From Peronospora farinosa (Eukaryota > Oomycota > Peronosporomycetes > Peronosporales > Peronosporaceae): DNA of 64,000 nt. Within the stretch, counting starts at the first letter, position 1, and every line of letters starts with the position of its first letter. The notes beneath the pieces are model-generated. The model saw only the letters and a list, made by a program, of their open reading frames with translations, was not told the origin of the DNA and did not search any database. The position numbers and the translations under genes were made by a program. The DNA is taken from positions 372,001-436,000 of the forward strand of contig CANTFK010000713.1 of NCBI GenBank assembly GCA_947646735.1. The letters run 5' to 3'. Below, piece after piece: positions 20,801 through 32,458 of the stretch.

Positions 20801-21860
20801 TGTCGGTCTCCAAGGCGCTCTCATCCATTGTGGATGAAGAGCAACAGTTCACCACGTCCTCTTCTGGAACTGGTGCGACTATCTCGTGGATCTTTCCTTC
20901 CTTTAGTTCGGACAGGAACAGATCCCACGTCATCTCCGAGAGATTTACTATCTCCTCGGCAGATACCAAGACAAGTTGGAGCACCTCAACTGAGGATGCC
21001 TCCGGCATTTGTCTTCGACGGCCTCGAACAACTCGTTCGTAGGTCCGTCCTCTTGGACCGAGACTGATCCAAGGGTCACTCGTTTCGACGTTTCCTTGAT
21101 CGTCTTAATACGTCTGGTGCTCGTTCTTCGAGTCACCACGACCTTTGACCTGGAAAAAGGTGTCATTTCGGTTATAGCCAACGCAATCCTTCCAACAAAA
21201 GCACCAGGCTGAAGGCTCTGTGCCATTTCTTGTGACGCTTAACTTCCTGTCATCCCGCCATCAACTGCCACAGGCTCTCGGCTCTGTGCAGGACTATTGG
21301 ACGTATGACTACCTGTCGTCTCCCCATTTAATACAACAGTCTCCTAGAGCTGGGTAGGAATTTGTATCACCTGACTTCCTGTCAGGACACTTCCAACTAC
21401 TCCAGGCTCAAAGAGCTGGATAGTACCTGGTGTCGATTGACATACCGTCATCGCACCCTAGACTGTGTTGGACACAGCATCAGCCACATAAGCCTCTCGC
21501 AAGAGCACATCCTTTCTGGTGTCTTGCGTAGAGCTAGCGACTGTGCGTGTACGTCAGTCAATCCATGGTTGGTGTTTAGCCAACCAAGGCATGCCTAGGA
21601 TGAGGTCATACGAACTGTCCATACCTGGCACTGTGAACGTCTCTGTACAAGAGAAGTCACTGAAACTGAAGGCGAGTTCAACTTGAACTCCCTCCGATTA
21701 ACGAGCGCGCCGTTAGCTAAACGAACGATCGCCTCTTCTCGCTTGCCATCCTGGCAAAGCGACTCATAACTCGCCGGTCTCTTTTTCAGAGCCGCGAGTT
21801 TTACAAAGTTCAGTGATGCACCCGTCCACGAGGAGGGTCATAGCCTCGTACTCGAGCCTA
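17820..21860 (-). pseudogene. Element C Pol, multiply frameshifted
   Basis: Reading the minus strand from 21.86 kb down: protease remnant (LVDG, then [19 protein letters not shown] near 21.56-21.62 kb), linker pieces (20769-21226), RT (20364-20772 and 19875-20357, with YFDDVFMHSR), RNase H (19619-19870 and 19175-19615, TDHASLRTA), and integrase core (18078-18863: SMDF-like start, SDRDPRF, DHPQTDGKTERANR). After these comes a decayed GPY/F module (about 17.83-18.08 kb, KVLLS and SYVGRLK). Breaks separate every piece. Confidence 0.85.
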
Positions 21861-21981
21861 TAGACCAAAATGGTTGAGGTCCGACCTTTCGGAACCTCAG
21901 GGACTATGCTAACCATTTGTTCGATCACTCTGAACTTAGAGGTATCTTCAGAGTCCGCGACAGTAGGGCATCCCGCCCCTA

Positions 21982-23064
21982 CTACGCTCCCGCATTTCCC
22001 GACCCATCATGGGCAGGTGCTGAACCCGTGTGTCGTGCACGCGGGTTTTTCGCACCTCCCTTCGGGTTGGGAGACCTTTTGCTGGCTGCTTTAGCACCAG
22101 CAGCTACTTTGGCATAGCAGCGAGCCATCATATGGCCTCGCTTGCCGCACTTGTAGCAGATCACATCTGCATTGCCTAACTCCATAGGAGTGGCATCAGG
22201 CTTCTCGGACGACGGCCTGTAATTGGCTGTCGCCGATGCGCTATTGTAGGATTTCTTCTCAACTAACGCAATGTCAATTGCCTCTTCCATCGTCGCTGGC
22301 ACCTTTCTAAAAACGGCCTGACGCTATGAGCCGTGCCTAGGTCCATTCATGAACTTGGCCACCTTGATACGTTCCGGTATTGGTTCCCCATTAATGGACG
22401 CCGACAGCGAACGCATCTCCTGCACAAATTCTTGCAGAAAGCGTTTCGCCTGTCGTGCTCCAAAGAAGCGCGCCATAAGCAACACTTCGTTGTTAGGCGG
22501 CTGATACATGGCGCGAATCTTTGTTTTAAAGATCGCCCATGATGGAAGCGCATCAGCATTTGCCATCAGCACAATCTGACGCTTTGCCACGCAATTTGAC
22601 ATGGCATAAGACACCATCCTGGTGTCGTCTTCGATGAGCTGTGCCACTCCACATTGCTCAACTGCTAATAGCCAGTGAACAATCGTGTGAGGGGTAGTTC
22701 CATCAAACTTTGGAGGGTTCATCCGAATGAGCCTCGGTTGAGTATGCCGGGCAGAGAGCGTCTCAACAGTTCTGTTGAGCGCCTCATTACGTGCCTGATC
22801 AAGCCTAAGCTCATCCTGAGTCTTATTGATGGAATCAGCGGTGGCTTGGCTGTTTACCTCGGACGCGTTTCTACGCTGTCCGAGCACAAACGCCTCGAAT
22901 TGCTCCAACTGATCAACATGTTGCTCAGGAGAGCACTTTAAAAGATTGGCCAGGTCTTGTTCACCAAGTCCCTGCACTGAGTGCTCTGCCACCTCCCTAT
23001 GATGTTGGGAGAGGTGAGGAAATTCACCCAATCCGCGTTGAGGGACATTTGTATCCACATGCAA
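21982..23064 (-). pseudogene. Element C Gag, frameshifted
   Basis: 22324-23064 is the capsid-like half (IRMNPPKFDGTTPH, LLMARFFGARQAKRFLQEF) and 21982-22302 the nucleocapsid half with one zinc knuckle CYKCGKRGHMMARC. The two are out of frame near 22.31 kb. No in-frame ATG starts the first part. Confidence 0.8.
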
Positions 23065-23108
23065 GCTCAGAAAGACGGGTCGTGGGAGGGACTACTAGTG
23101 CTATTAAG

Positions 23109-23713
23109 TGTAGACGGTCGCTTCGTAAATAATCTGCCACGTACTACGCGGGCACGCATTCAAGCAGAGCGAGGAAGCGGTTATACCGTCTTACCTTCGC
23201 GTGCGGTGGTGGTTGCGTTGGTCTGTAGCTTAAAGTGCCGAACCAAACTGTTGTCGGCCGCTTAGAGCGGTCCGCGCAACGAACAACTAAGAAGTGCCTT
23301 AATTACGTCACGCAGGAGCTAATTAAGCTTCTCGTGCGCAGTGTGCGATGTTTAGTAAATTCAAGACTGACTTATTTTTTATTTATCAACATAATATAAA
23401 CTTAAATACTGATTGGCTAATTATGCAAAGGTTAGATACGCGTCTCTTTAGAAGCGTATCCTTACGCGCGAGCTTAAAATATATTTAAGCGCATAGCGCT
23501 GATGACGTCTGTCTGAAGCGTCACCATGACGCCCAATCCCAACTGGCATCATCCCCGTTGAATGTGAATCCATACATGTATATCACATTCACGAGAGTGG
23601 GTCACATTGATGTGCCACACCCAAGTGGCAGGCCTAAGGTACCTCGTACCCATGTAGGCCTGCCCGTTAAGTATCAAATACTTAACGAACCGTGTAACTT
23701 TTAGCCCGTTACA
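23109..23713 (-). repeat. 5' LTR of element C
   Basis: On the + strand it runs TGTAGACGG...CCCGTTACA. Just inside it, the complement reads TTAATAGCACTAGTAGTCC, matching the leader after the B LTR (TGGTAGCACTTTGTAGTCC). Confidence 0.75.
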
Positions 23714-24294
23714 CAATTAGTGCCACTACCAACGCCTGCTGCTGCTTTGCCTAAGGAGGAATAGTGATAAAATAGGTTTGATACGGTCCATATGATCTAC
23801 TTTGGAAGCAGATAGTGACCAAGCCCGATCAAAGACATCCCGACAAACTAGGAGCTACATACCGTCCTGTACAAAGCGACCTACTGCGCTGGGTAGAGCT
23901 TTTGCGTGATGGAAGTGAGTGTTGGGGGCAGTAAGTGATTTGACGCTAATGTCAAGTTCAGCCAATTGGAAAAAAACATTGTTTTAAAAGAGTGCACAGC
24001 CGTTTCGCGTGGTCATCATATAAATTTCAATTTTTGGAGCCTGCTTCTGGTGCTGGTATGCGAAGGGGTTTATAATCGAAAACTTTCTGATATTTTTCTG
24101 ACTTTCAAAATTGCGTATAAAACGAGCTAAATTTATGTGAGCTACAAGCGTTTCAGTCACACCAACATAAATCTCAGAAAAATCTCAGAAATCGTTTATA
24201 ATTTTGGCCGAAGTACTTTACACTAGACTTATTACTATAATACTGTAGTAATAATAATATGCAGACTTCTTTATTGTACGACGTGTCGCCAAAA
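23714..24294. other. Intergenic, no supported gene
   Basis: Short open stretches exist, but nothing recognisable. The sequence becomes AT-rich after 23.95 kb. Confidence 0.5.
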
Positions 24295-24650
24295 AAATAT
24301 GTGTAAGCCATAACTTACGAGAAAATTGCAGTTCTTGGTACGTGTTTACGGTCACCGCTGATTCTGCACATATGCGAGGTAAATGTTACCGCTTCAATGG
24401 TGCTACGATTGCATGATGCGTTGATAAAATCTTTCTATAAGCTGTCGGACCAAACTGGCAATAGAAGCTTTGTTCTAATGCACCAGCGCGTGGACATCAA
24501 GCTCATTAGTTCGAAACCTACCGTGAAACTTATTGCGTAAAGCTTTAGCTCACGAGAAACAAATGGTAGTTTATGTAATTGACACATCTAAAGCTGTTAC
24601 CAGTAGTATAATGCAGTGCTATCAATATCAAGCTAACTTTCAACATGAGT
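24295..24650 (+). repeat. Dispersed repeat, partner of 13758-14110
   Basis: Together with the 13.76-14.11 kb copy it flanks element C in inverted orientation. It lies just outside the left arm of the giant palindrome. Confidence 0.8.
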
Positions 24651-25268
24651 GCTTTGATTTTGTTCGGGTTGCTAGATTTCTTCTAATTGATTAATCGGTC
24701 GTACAGTATAATACTCTGATGATTTGATGCAGGTTGTTAAAAATAAACAAGGCTTTCAATCGACCAAAGGTGTTTGTTACATTGCAATTATCAGAAGAAT
24801 AGGCAATACAGATCTCTCTCCAAAATAATTTACTCTCCGATAAGTTACAATATCGGTAAATTATACATTTTTGCGTCCACCGAGGTCGTTCTATGGTCGC
24901 TATATAACTTAACGGAGGGAGATCTGTACATAAAAAATCAATACTATACAGTTCGTAGTTGATGTACCACGAAGCAAAGTTCAAGATCGCAGCTCTCCTT
25001 CAACATGCACCAGGTTTCATAGCGTATACAATTCAAGAGTACTGAAACATAATCGGACACAATGCAGCTTTTTTCTCACGTTTTGTTTAATTTTTCCTGC
25101 AATCCTATTTTATGCACGCAAATTGCTGTTGTTCAACCAGATCACATCTAAGCCAACTGCGTTAACAGTTTTAATGGAATCGTCGTCTTCATTTTCCATT
25201 TTGCAACGTCAAAAGCACCACCAAAGCATCGCCAACGTTATCGCCAAGTCAAGTTTCCAAATCAACTC

Positions 25269-25589
25269 ATGTTTCGAATCAACATCGCTTTCGTGTTCAT
25301 GATCGCGCTGCTTTCAGTCAAGAACGGCATGGGCAACCCACTCTCAACCCCAGCTGCGGATAGTGTTACTGAGAATAATGCCGAGATAGTATCGTCCATC
25401 AAAGGTGAACGTGATGTCCAAGAATATTCACCTGGTAGTGTCACCACCAAAGAAGAACGAGATGCGACACCTTTGTCGACTAGCAACGACGACGGTACAC
25501 TGACTGTGACAAAGTTCAATGGACATGGTTTCAAGCAGACATTGGGTAATCTTTTTGGCATTACCACTCGTCGACTTCGACACGTGTGA
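25269..25589 (+). CDS. Small secreted protein, candidate effector (left-arm copy)
   Basis: A 106-residue single-exon protein with a clear N-terminal signal peptide (FRINIAFVFMIALLS, cleavage likely near residue 22). The mature part is polar, with K-E-E-R at residues 61-64 and RRLR at 101-104. Oomycete host-translocated effectors normally carry RxLR followed by EER near the N-terminus; here the order is reversed and RRLR is at the extreme C-terminus, so it is not a canonical RxLR protein. No domain was recognised. It could be a truncated effector or an unrelated apoplastic peptide. The identical protein is encoded at 32988-33308. Confidence 0.6.
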   Translation: MFRINIAFVFMIALLSVKNGMGNPLSTPAADSVTENNAEIVSSIKGERDVQEYSPGSVTTKEERDATPLSTSNDDGTLTVTKFNGHGFKQTLGNLFGITTRRLRHV

Positions 25590-26121
25590 AGAGGAATGAA
25601 AGATCGGTTCACAGACTTCTCGATACTTGAATAGCATAGTAAACAAATATAATAACAGAGTTGCTTTTTCGTAGTCATGTAATCTGAGGATGTTTGCACT
25701 GAAATTGATCAGCTAGATACATTCAAACTACTGGATGATATTATTGGGGAAACTTACAATGCGTGTATCTCTCTTCCTCCTGTTCGGTCGCACTTGCCTT
25801 GTATGAGCATGAGGAGTTTATTTTACCCTCCACCCTTCATTACCAGCTTCTAATCTGACATCACATATGAAGTATCAAGTGTACGGAGTCAAATATTCCG
25901 ACGTCTTGTCTTCTCATATGGATCATTTTTGTTTTCACTAGTATTCTACTTCAATATATAAAATTTGTTCTGAATATTTTACCAACCACATAAGGATTGT
26001 CTGTAAAATATGGAACATTCAGAATAATACATGAAAATTGTATGGATGTCAATACAGTAGTACTTACTGAACAATCCATCGTCCGGGATGTATTGAATTT
26101 ATAACACTTGCATTCTTCCAG

Positions 26122-26464
26122 CTACTTCTGGTGCGACACATTCATAAAATGCGCCGACTTCATTCTATCTAGCATCTTGAGGTCGCGTTCACCTTTGCGC
26201 AACATATACTCTATCACGGCAAAATCCTTGCGGTCTACTGTTGTCACCTATATAAGTATACATGATGTTCAAAAGTATACACCGTATGTTAACAATTCGC
26301 TTGAGTAGCACGAATACGGCATCAGCGATTCCTACATCCTCGCGAAAGCGCTCACGCACGTATTGCAACGTATCAATGTCCTTTCTCTTGGCTGCCTGCA
26401 ACACCTTTTTGTAAAGTATCATCACCTGCAGCTGCAGCCCCGAGTGAACCTTAACCTTCCCCAT
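26122..26464 (-). CDS. SDHAF1: Succinate dehydrogenase assembly factor 1-like, LYR family (left-arm copy)
   Basis: Two exons, 26294-26464 and 26122-26247, with a 46-bp GT-AG intron, encode 98 residues. The start MGKVKVHSGLQLQVMILYKKVL carries the LYR-type motif as LYK. It is followed by FREDVGIADAVFVL and, after the splice, IEYMLRKGERDLKMLDRM, which matches the SDHAF1 pattern (LYR, F-R, IEY-xxRRGxRxLxxL). SDHAF1 assists iron-sulfur cluster delivery to the SdhB subunit in the mitochondrial matrix. The length is normal for the family. It is mirrored at 32116-32458. Confidence 0.75.
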
Positions 26465-26879
26465 TCTGTAATATAGGCAACTGTGTAAATAAATAAGTGA
26501 GCTGTCAAGTATACTTAGGCAAGTATCGTTCAAATTAGTTTTTTTGTGCACCTACTCTGATTGCTTCTGTCGTACATTTTTATTGCTAATATTGAGATTA
26601 TCATTGTGCTATTGAGAGTATCAATCTACGAGACTTAAGTGTGCAGTAACTTGCCTTCCAACGCGCCTCATTCTCCGAATATCCTCCTGGTGCTGCCATC
26701 AAATCAATGTGATTGAGGTCGCAGCATGAGGCCGATCCCATGATAAGAGCCATTGTGCCTCCAGCTTTGACAAGACTCGGGTCTTTCCTGAATCGGTCTC
26801 TTTATTCCGGACAACAGATGTGACACCATGCAGCTGCTTTGAGTTGGAATAGCGAGGGGCTAAACTTTGTTCAAAATCA

Positions 26880-27251
26880 CTAGTTTGCTTGCGACTTATA
26901 AAGCTCCGCCTTAATGATGCTATACGAGTTAAGCCACCGCCAATTGTAGCCCCAGCCCCGCACTAAAAAGTTCAGACAATGACAAACAAGCCCGTACGTT
27001 TTCTCTAGATAACTTCTGCCAAGGCCTGCTTCACGACCACCCTTCCCGCGATACTTGCGATCCTTACACCCATTCACTACCGCATATGTTTGAGTACTAT
27101 ACCATCTTGTAACATCAAAGAAAACGTAGCAAACTCTAGATGTTATCCTCTTTAGTGTCGATCTAACCATATCATCTTTGACCGCACACTTAGCAGCATG
27201 AAACAGCCTTAACTGCAATTCCTTATCCATTTTTGATGATATCAAAGTCAT
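26880..27251 (-). CDS. Unrecognised ORF (left-arm copy), doubtful
   Basis: 123 residues, no domain recognised, basic and Tyr/Trp rich in the second half. It has no visible introns and no supporting neighbours. It is kept intact in both arms, but since the arms are nearly identical that is not evidence of selection. It may be part of an unspliced transcript or a repeat. Confidence 0.25.
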   Translation of the reverse strand: MTLISSKMDKELQLRLFHAAKCAVKDDMVRSTLKRITSRVCYVFFDVTRWYSTQTYAVVNGCKDRKYRGKGGREAGLGRSYLEKTYGLVCHCLNFLVRGWGYNWRWLNSYSIIKAELYKSQAN

Positions 27252-27920
27252 TAGCTTGCCAGTACTTTGATTTATCTACCTACTATCAACTTGCTCAGTA
27301 ACATTAAATCTCTCCATCTACCGAATTGCACCGCCCACTGATATATATGGACCTCTCATAATGCCGAATCGTTTCTTGTGAGATGCTTCATAATAACTGG
27401 TATGCCCGATATATTCAACAGCCAGGAAGCTGCGGAACCGTTAGTTGACGAGAATATCGAAACAATGCAAAACTCGGTGATGCCTGTTTTGGTGGTGGTG
27501 CACATTGCTTTAAACTAGTCACGCAAGGTCCACCAGCTACTGCAAGTTGACTGGAATGGATTTCCAATAGCCTATTCTTCAACATTAGCTACTTTACAAC
27601 TTTGAAATGTCATCGATAGCTGCAGTCTCAGAGCACCCTCGAAATTTTGGATCCCATGCTTTGAGGCCATCTCGACAGCCTATAAACGGCGTCATGGTTC
27701 GTTCTTCTCAAGGCTTGTCCGCAAATAAAGAAGAAGAAGATTCGGTTATGAACGCAATCTGCCGCTCGTGAAACCTCACCCTGATCGTTCGTACAACATG
27801 AAACGTGCGCTGGTCAAACGTATCAATATATTCTGCAACTACGACACATGCATAAAATGCTAGTATCAGCCAGTGGAACTCAAAAAAACTTGTCGGGCTG
27901 CAGTCAGCTGTTCTGTGTCC

Positions 27921-28858
27921 TTAAGTATTTGCAGCATATTGGTCCAACAGTAGGCGAAGAGCTTCTGTGGCATGTGTCGCTCTTTTCCAAAGAATGGACC
28001 AGTACTTGGCGACGACGTCACCGGATTTGTGAGCTGCAGTCATACTCCACTCCACTGCAGACTCCACATGAGTTTCTGAATTTCCAATCACACGCTTGAT
28101 CAGACCGCACAGGTACAACCAGGACTGGGTGCCTTTCAAAGCGATAATCTGCATCGCTGCTTCATTTCGAGGCGTGGTACAATCGGTCGTTTCCATGACC
28201 CACGCGGGAATAATCGAATGAAGTTGTTCCAAATCGTCATTGGCGTCTTGTAACTTCGCTAGCAGCATTTGCGTTTCCGTGACTTCGATCGGTTGAAGTA
28301 CAAACTGGTACTTAGGCTTCCACACCACATCAGCATTTGAGAACTTCAACAGAAAATCAAGACGCATACGACCTTCGCTCATCGCAATGAGGTCCACTTC
28401 ATAGTCAGTATCTCGGCTTGCTTTCGAGCGACCAAGGCTCATCTGCAGTAAAGAAACGTGTTAGTCCAAACGTATCGAGATGTGAATTAATACAAACGTA
28501 TGAAGCTTACTGCGAGCGAGTCCATAACGATTGCATGTGGAATACCGGCACCCTTGAGAGCAAAGTCGTTCACGGATGACACCGTGCATTGCCTAGAACA
28601 CCATGAATCATAATATTCAATTCAATAACGATTCCAAATAGACCGTTGATCTCTTGATTGTTACCACTGCTGCTTCGTCGTCTGCTGTTCTAGCCAGATC
28701 TTCACTGAAGACACTGAAAAGCGGAATAATGCGTCACGCTGCGAGCCGAACGTCGCCATGCCCGTTGTCTCCGTCATCTTCAATGAATTAGCGATTCCTA
28801 CTACAGCCTCAATTCGAAAATGATCACATGATGAGCCTCGGTCCAACCGTGACCGCAT
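27921..28858 (-). CDS. Unrecognised three-exon protein (left-arm copy)
   Basis: Exons 28665-28858, 28511-28592 and 27921-28442 join in frame through two GT-AG introns (76 and 68 bp) to give about 265 residues. The start is the ATG at 28858 (MRSRLDRGSS). The product is soluble and mixed alpha-helical, with no signal peptide or membrane segment: EVDLIAMSEGRMRLDFLLKF in the middle and an aromatic-rich C-terminus (WSILWKR, LLLDQYA). I do not recognise the family. The mirror copy at 29723-30660 differs by one residue (Ser here, Leu there, in FSVS-xVKIW). Confidence 0.6.
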
Positions 28859-29150
28859 CCCAAGTAAGTCAATAGTGATCGATATTTGTGACGAAAGAGC
28901 GTGGACATGGAGATGTTGAAAGCATTTCCATCAATCTTTTTATCATGATGACATGGTTAGTAGTGCCCGAAAAAAAACTAAATATCGGTAACTAGGAATG
29001 GGCAGCGATCAATCTATTACCAGACATCCCTAGTTCAGCCTGCGACATAACGCGACTCGGACGATCGCCGCTGACTCGGTATTCAAAAAAGATAGTCCAA
29101 TAGCTAACGATCATAGGCATCATGTGCATGTTGTTTGAATCCCTTATATC

Positions 29151-29430
29151 GCCAGGCCGGCTTCGACTTGCTCAGAGATAGAAGAACGCAACTTGTGGAC
29201 AACGCACGCAACACTGTGTAGTGTGCTCAGTGCCCTTCTTCCCTCTCCCCTTAGCAAGAATTACCAGCAAAATAAAATTTTTTTTTCTTCTTTTTTGTTT
29301 TTTTCTTCCCCCCCTCCCCCCCCCCCCCACAAAAAAATAATTTTGTTTTTCTTCTCCTCCCCCCCACTCCTTTTAAAAAAAAAAAAAAGACAAAAAGAAA
29401 AATTTTTTTTTTTTATTCCCACCTAAAACG
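29151..29430. other. Asymmetric spacer at the palindrome centre
   Basis: The first 110 bp are normal sequence. From about 29275 to 29420 there are long runs of T, C and A with little else, of a kind typical of poor-quality sequence or an assembly join. The short ORF across it is not a gene. Confidence 0.8.
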
Positions 29431-29722
29431 GATATAAGGGATTCAAACAACATGCACATGATGCCTATGATCGTTAGCTATTGGACTATCTTTTTTGAAT
29501 ACCGAGTCAGCGGCGATCGTCCGAGTCGCGTTATGTCGCAGGCTGAACTAGGGATGTCTGGTAATAGATTGATCGCTGCCCATTCCTAGTTACCGATATT
29601 TAGTTTTTTTTCGGGCACTACTAACCATGTCATCATGATAAAAAGATTGATGGAAATGCTTTCAACATCTCCATGTCCACGCTCTTTCGTCACAAATATC
29701 GATCACTATTGACTTACTTGGG

Positions 29723-30660
29723 ATGCGGTCACGGTTGGACCGAGGCTCATCATGTGATCATTTTCGAATTGAGGCTGTAGTAGGAATCGCTAATTCATTG
29801 AAGATGACGGAGACAACGGGCATGGCGACGTTCGGCTCGCAGCGTGACGCATTATTCCGCTTTTCAGTGTCTTTAGTGAAGATCTGGCTAGAACAGCAGA
29901 CGACGAAGCAGCAGTGGTAACAATCAAGAGATCAACGGTCTATTTGGAATCGTTATTGAATTGAATATTATGATTCATGGTGTTCTAGGCAATGCACGGT
30001 GTCATCCGTGAACGACTTTGCTCTCAAGGGTGCCGGTATTCCACATGCAATCGTTATGGACTCGCTCGCAGTAAGCTTCATACGTTTGTATTAATTCACA
30101 TCTCGATACGTTTGGACTAACACGTTTCTTTACTGCAGATGAGCCTTGGTCGCTCGAAAGCAAGCCGAGATACTGACTATGAAGTGGACCTCATTGCGAT
30201 GAGCGAAGGTCGTATGCGTCTTGATTTTCTGTTGAAGTTCTCAAATGCTGATGTGGTGTGGAAGCCTAAGTACCAGTTTGTACTTCAACCGATCGAAGTC
30301 ACGGAAACGCAAATGCTGCTAGCGAAGTTACAAGACGCCAATGACGATTTGGAACAACTTCATTCGATTATTCCCGCGTGGGTCATGGAAACGACCGATT
30401 GTACCACGCCTCGAAATGAAGCAGCGATGCAGATTATCGCTTTGAAAGGCACCCAGTCCTGGTTGTACCTGTGCGGTCTGATCAAGCGTGTGATTGGAAA
30501 TTCTGAAACTCATGTGGAGTCTGCAGTGGAGTGGAGTATGACTGCAGCTCACAAATCCGGTGACGTCGTCGCCAAGTACTGGTCCATTCTTTGGAAAAGA
30601 GCGACACATGCCACAGAAGCTCTTCGCCTACTGTTGGACCAATATGCTGCAAATACTTAA
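29723..30660 (+). CDS. Unrecognised three-exon protein (right-arm copy)
   Basis: Exons 29723-29916, 29989-30070 and 30139-30660, with the same structure as the copy at 27921-28858. The first splice divides a Trp codon (TG|G); the second falls between codons. The intact splice sites and frame in both copies argue for a real gene. Unknown family. The start lies only about 290 bp from the palindrome centre, so upstream regulatory sequence is truncated or shared. Confidence 0.6.
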
Positions 30661-31327
30661 GGACACAGAACAGCTGACTGCAGCCCGACAAGTTTTTTTG
30701 AGTTCCACTGGCTGATACTAGCATTTTATGCATGTGTCGTAGTTGCAGAATATATTGATACGTTTGACCAGCGCACGTTTCATGTTGTACGAACGATCAG
30801 GGTGAGGTTTCACGAGCGGCAGATTGCGTTCATAACCGAATCTTCTTCTTCTTTATTTGCGGACAAGCCTTGAGAAGAACGAACCATGACGCCGTTTATA
30901 GGCTGTCGAGATGGCCTCAAAGCATGGGATCCAAAATTTCGAGGGTGCTCTGAGACTGCAGCTATCGATGACATTTCAAAGTTGTAAAGTAGCTAATGTT
31001 GAAGAATAGGCTATTGGAAATCCATTCCAGTCAACTTGCAGTAGCTGGTGGACCTTGCGTGACTAGTTTAAAGCAATGTGCACCACCACCAAAACAGGCA
31101 TCACCGAGTTTTGCATTGTTTCGATATTCTTGTCAACTAACGGTTCCGCAGCTTCCTGGCTGTTGAATATATCGGGCATACCAGTTTATGAAGCATCTCA
31201 CAAGAAACGATTCGGCATTATGAGAGGTCCATATATATCAGTGGGCGGTGCAATTCGGTAGATGGAGAGATTTAATGTTACTGAGCAAGTTGATAGTAGG
31301 TAGATAAATCAAAGTACTGGCAAGCTA

Positions 31328-31699
31328 ATGACTTTGATATCATCAAAAATGGATAAGGAATTGCAGTTAAGGCTGTTTCATGCTGCTAAGTGTGCGGTCA
31401 AAGATGATATGGTTAGATCGACACTAAAGAGGATAACATCTAGAGTTTGCTACGTTTTCTTTGATGTTACAAGATGGTATAGTACTCAAACATATGCGGT
31501 AGTGAATGGGTGTAAGGATCGCAAGTATCGCGGGAAGGGTGGTCGTGAAGCAGGCCTTGGCAGAAGTTATCTAGAGAAAACGTACGGGCTTGTTTGTCAT
31601 TGTCTGAACTTTTTAGTGCGGGGCTGGGGCTACAATTGGCGGTGGCTTAACTCGTATAGCATCATTAAGGCGGAGCTTTATAAGTCGCAAGCAAACTAG
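31328..31699 (+). CDS. Unrecognised ORF (right-arm copy), doubtful
   Basis: Mirror of 26880-27251. Same 123-residue frame, no recognised domain. Confidence 0.25.
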   Translation: MTLISSKMDKELQLRLFHAAKCAVKDDMVRSTLKRITSRVCYVFFDVTRWYSTQTYAVVNGCKDRKYRGKGGREAGLGRSYLEKTYGLVCHCLNFLVRGWGYNWRWLNSYSIIKAELYKSQAN

Positions 31700-32115
31700 T
31701 GATTACGAATAAAGTTTAGCCCCTCGCTATTCCAACTCAAAGCAGCTGCATGGTGTCACATCTGTTGTCCGGAATAAAGAGACCGATTCAGGAAAGACCC
31801 GAGTCTTGTCAAAGCTGGAGGCACAATGGCTCTTATCATGGGATCGGCCTCATGCTGCGACCTCAATCACATTGATTTGATGGCAGCACCAGGAGGATAT
31901 TCGGAGAATGAGGCGCGTTGGAAGGCAAGTTACTGCACACTTAAGTCTCGTAGATTGATACTCTCAATAGCACAATGATAATCTCAATAATTAGCAATAA
32001 AAATGTACGACAGAAGCAATCAGAGTAGGTGCACAAAAAAACTAATTTGAACGATACTTGCCTAAGTATACTTGACAGCTCACTTATTTATTTCTACAGT
32101 TGCCTATATTACAGA

Positions 32116-32458
32116 ATGGGGAAGGTTAAGGTTCACTCGGGGCTGCAGCTGCAGGTGATGATACTTTACAAAAAGGTGTTGCAGGCAGCCAAGAGAAAGG
32201 ACATTGATACGTTGCAATACGTGCGTGAGCGCTTTCGCGAGGATGTAGGAATCGCTGATGCCGTATTCGTGCTACTCAAGCGAATTGTTAACATACGGTG
32301 TATACTTTTGAACATCATGTATACTTATATAGGTGACAACAGTAGACCGCAAGGATTTTGCCGTGATAGAGTATATGTTGCGCAAAGGTGAACGCGACCT
32401 CAAGATGCTAGATAGAATGAAGTCGGCGCATTTTATGAATGTGTCGCACCAGAAGTAG
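32116..32458 (+). CDS. SDHAF1: Succinate dehydrogenase assembly factor 1-like, LYR family (right-arm copy)
   Basis: Exons 32116-32286 and 32333-32458 with a 46-bp intron (GTTAAC...ATATAG). The predicted protein is the same as the left-arm copy: LYK motif near residue 17, IEYMLRKGERDL in exon 2. Two full copies of a normally single-copy mitochondrial factor lie 5.7 kb apart in opposite orientation. That fits either a recent duplication or two alleles joined in one contig. A small difference (GTGTAA against GTAGAA) lies just upstream of the start. Confidence 0.75.

Larger units (their letters stand above)
14451..23713 (-). mobile_element. Ty3/gypsy retrotransposon C, decayed
   Basis: On the minus strand the order is 5' LTR (23109-23713), decayed primer-binding site, Gag, protease, RT, RNase H, integrase, then an ORF of opposite orientation, a purine tract (complement of 16246-16260) and the 3' LTR (16245 down to about 14451). 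All coding parts are broken. No chromodomain was found. LTR identity is low and the 3' LTR is enlarged to about 1.8 kb by insertions. No target duplication was recognised. Confidence 0.85.
24944..29150. repeat. Left arm of giant inverted repeat (about 4.2 kb)
   Basis: The reverse complement matches 29431-33633 almost perfectly, with only a few substitutions and small indels seen (for example the SDHAF1 leader and the 27.4-kb region). Genes carried: secreted protein, SDHAF1-like, a weak ORF and a three-exon gene. Confidence 0.95.

Noticed and set aside
29193..29426. 77-residue ORF of Phe, Pro and Lys runs
   Set aside because: Lies in the homopolymer-rich palindrome spacer; artefact of T/C/A runs.
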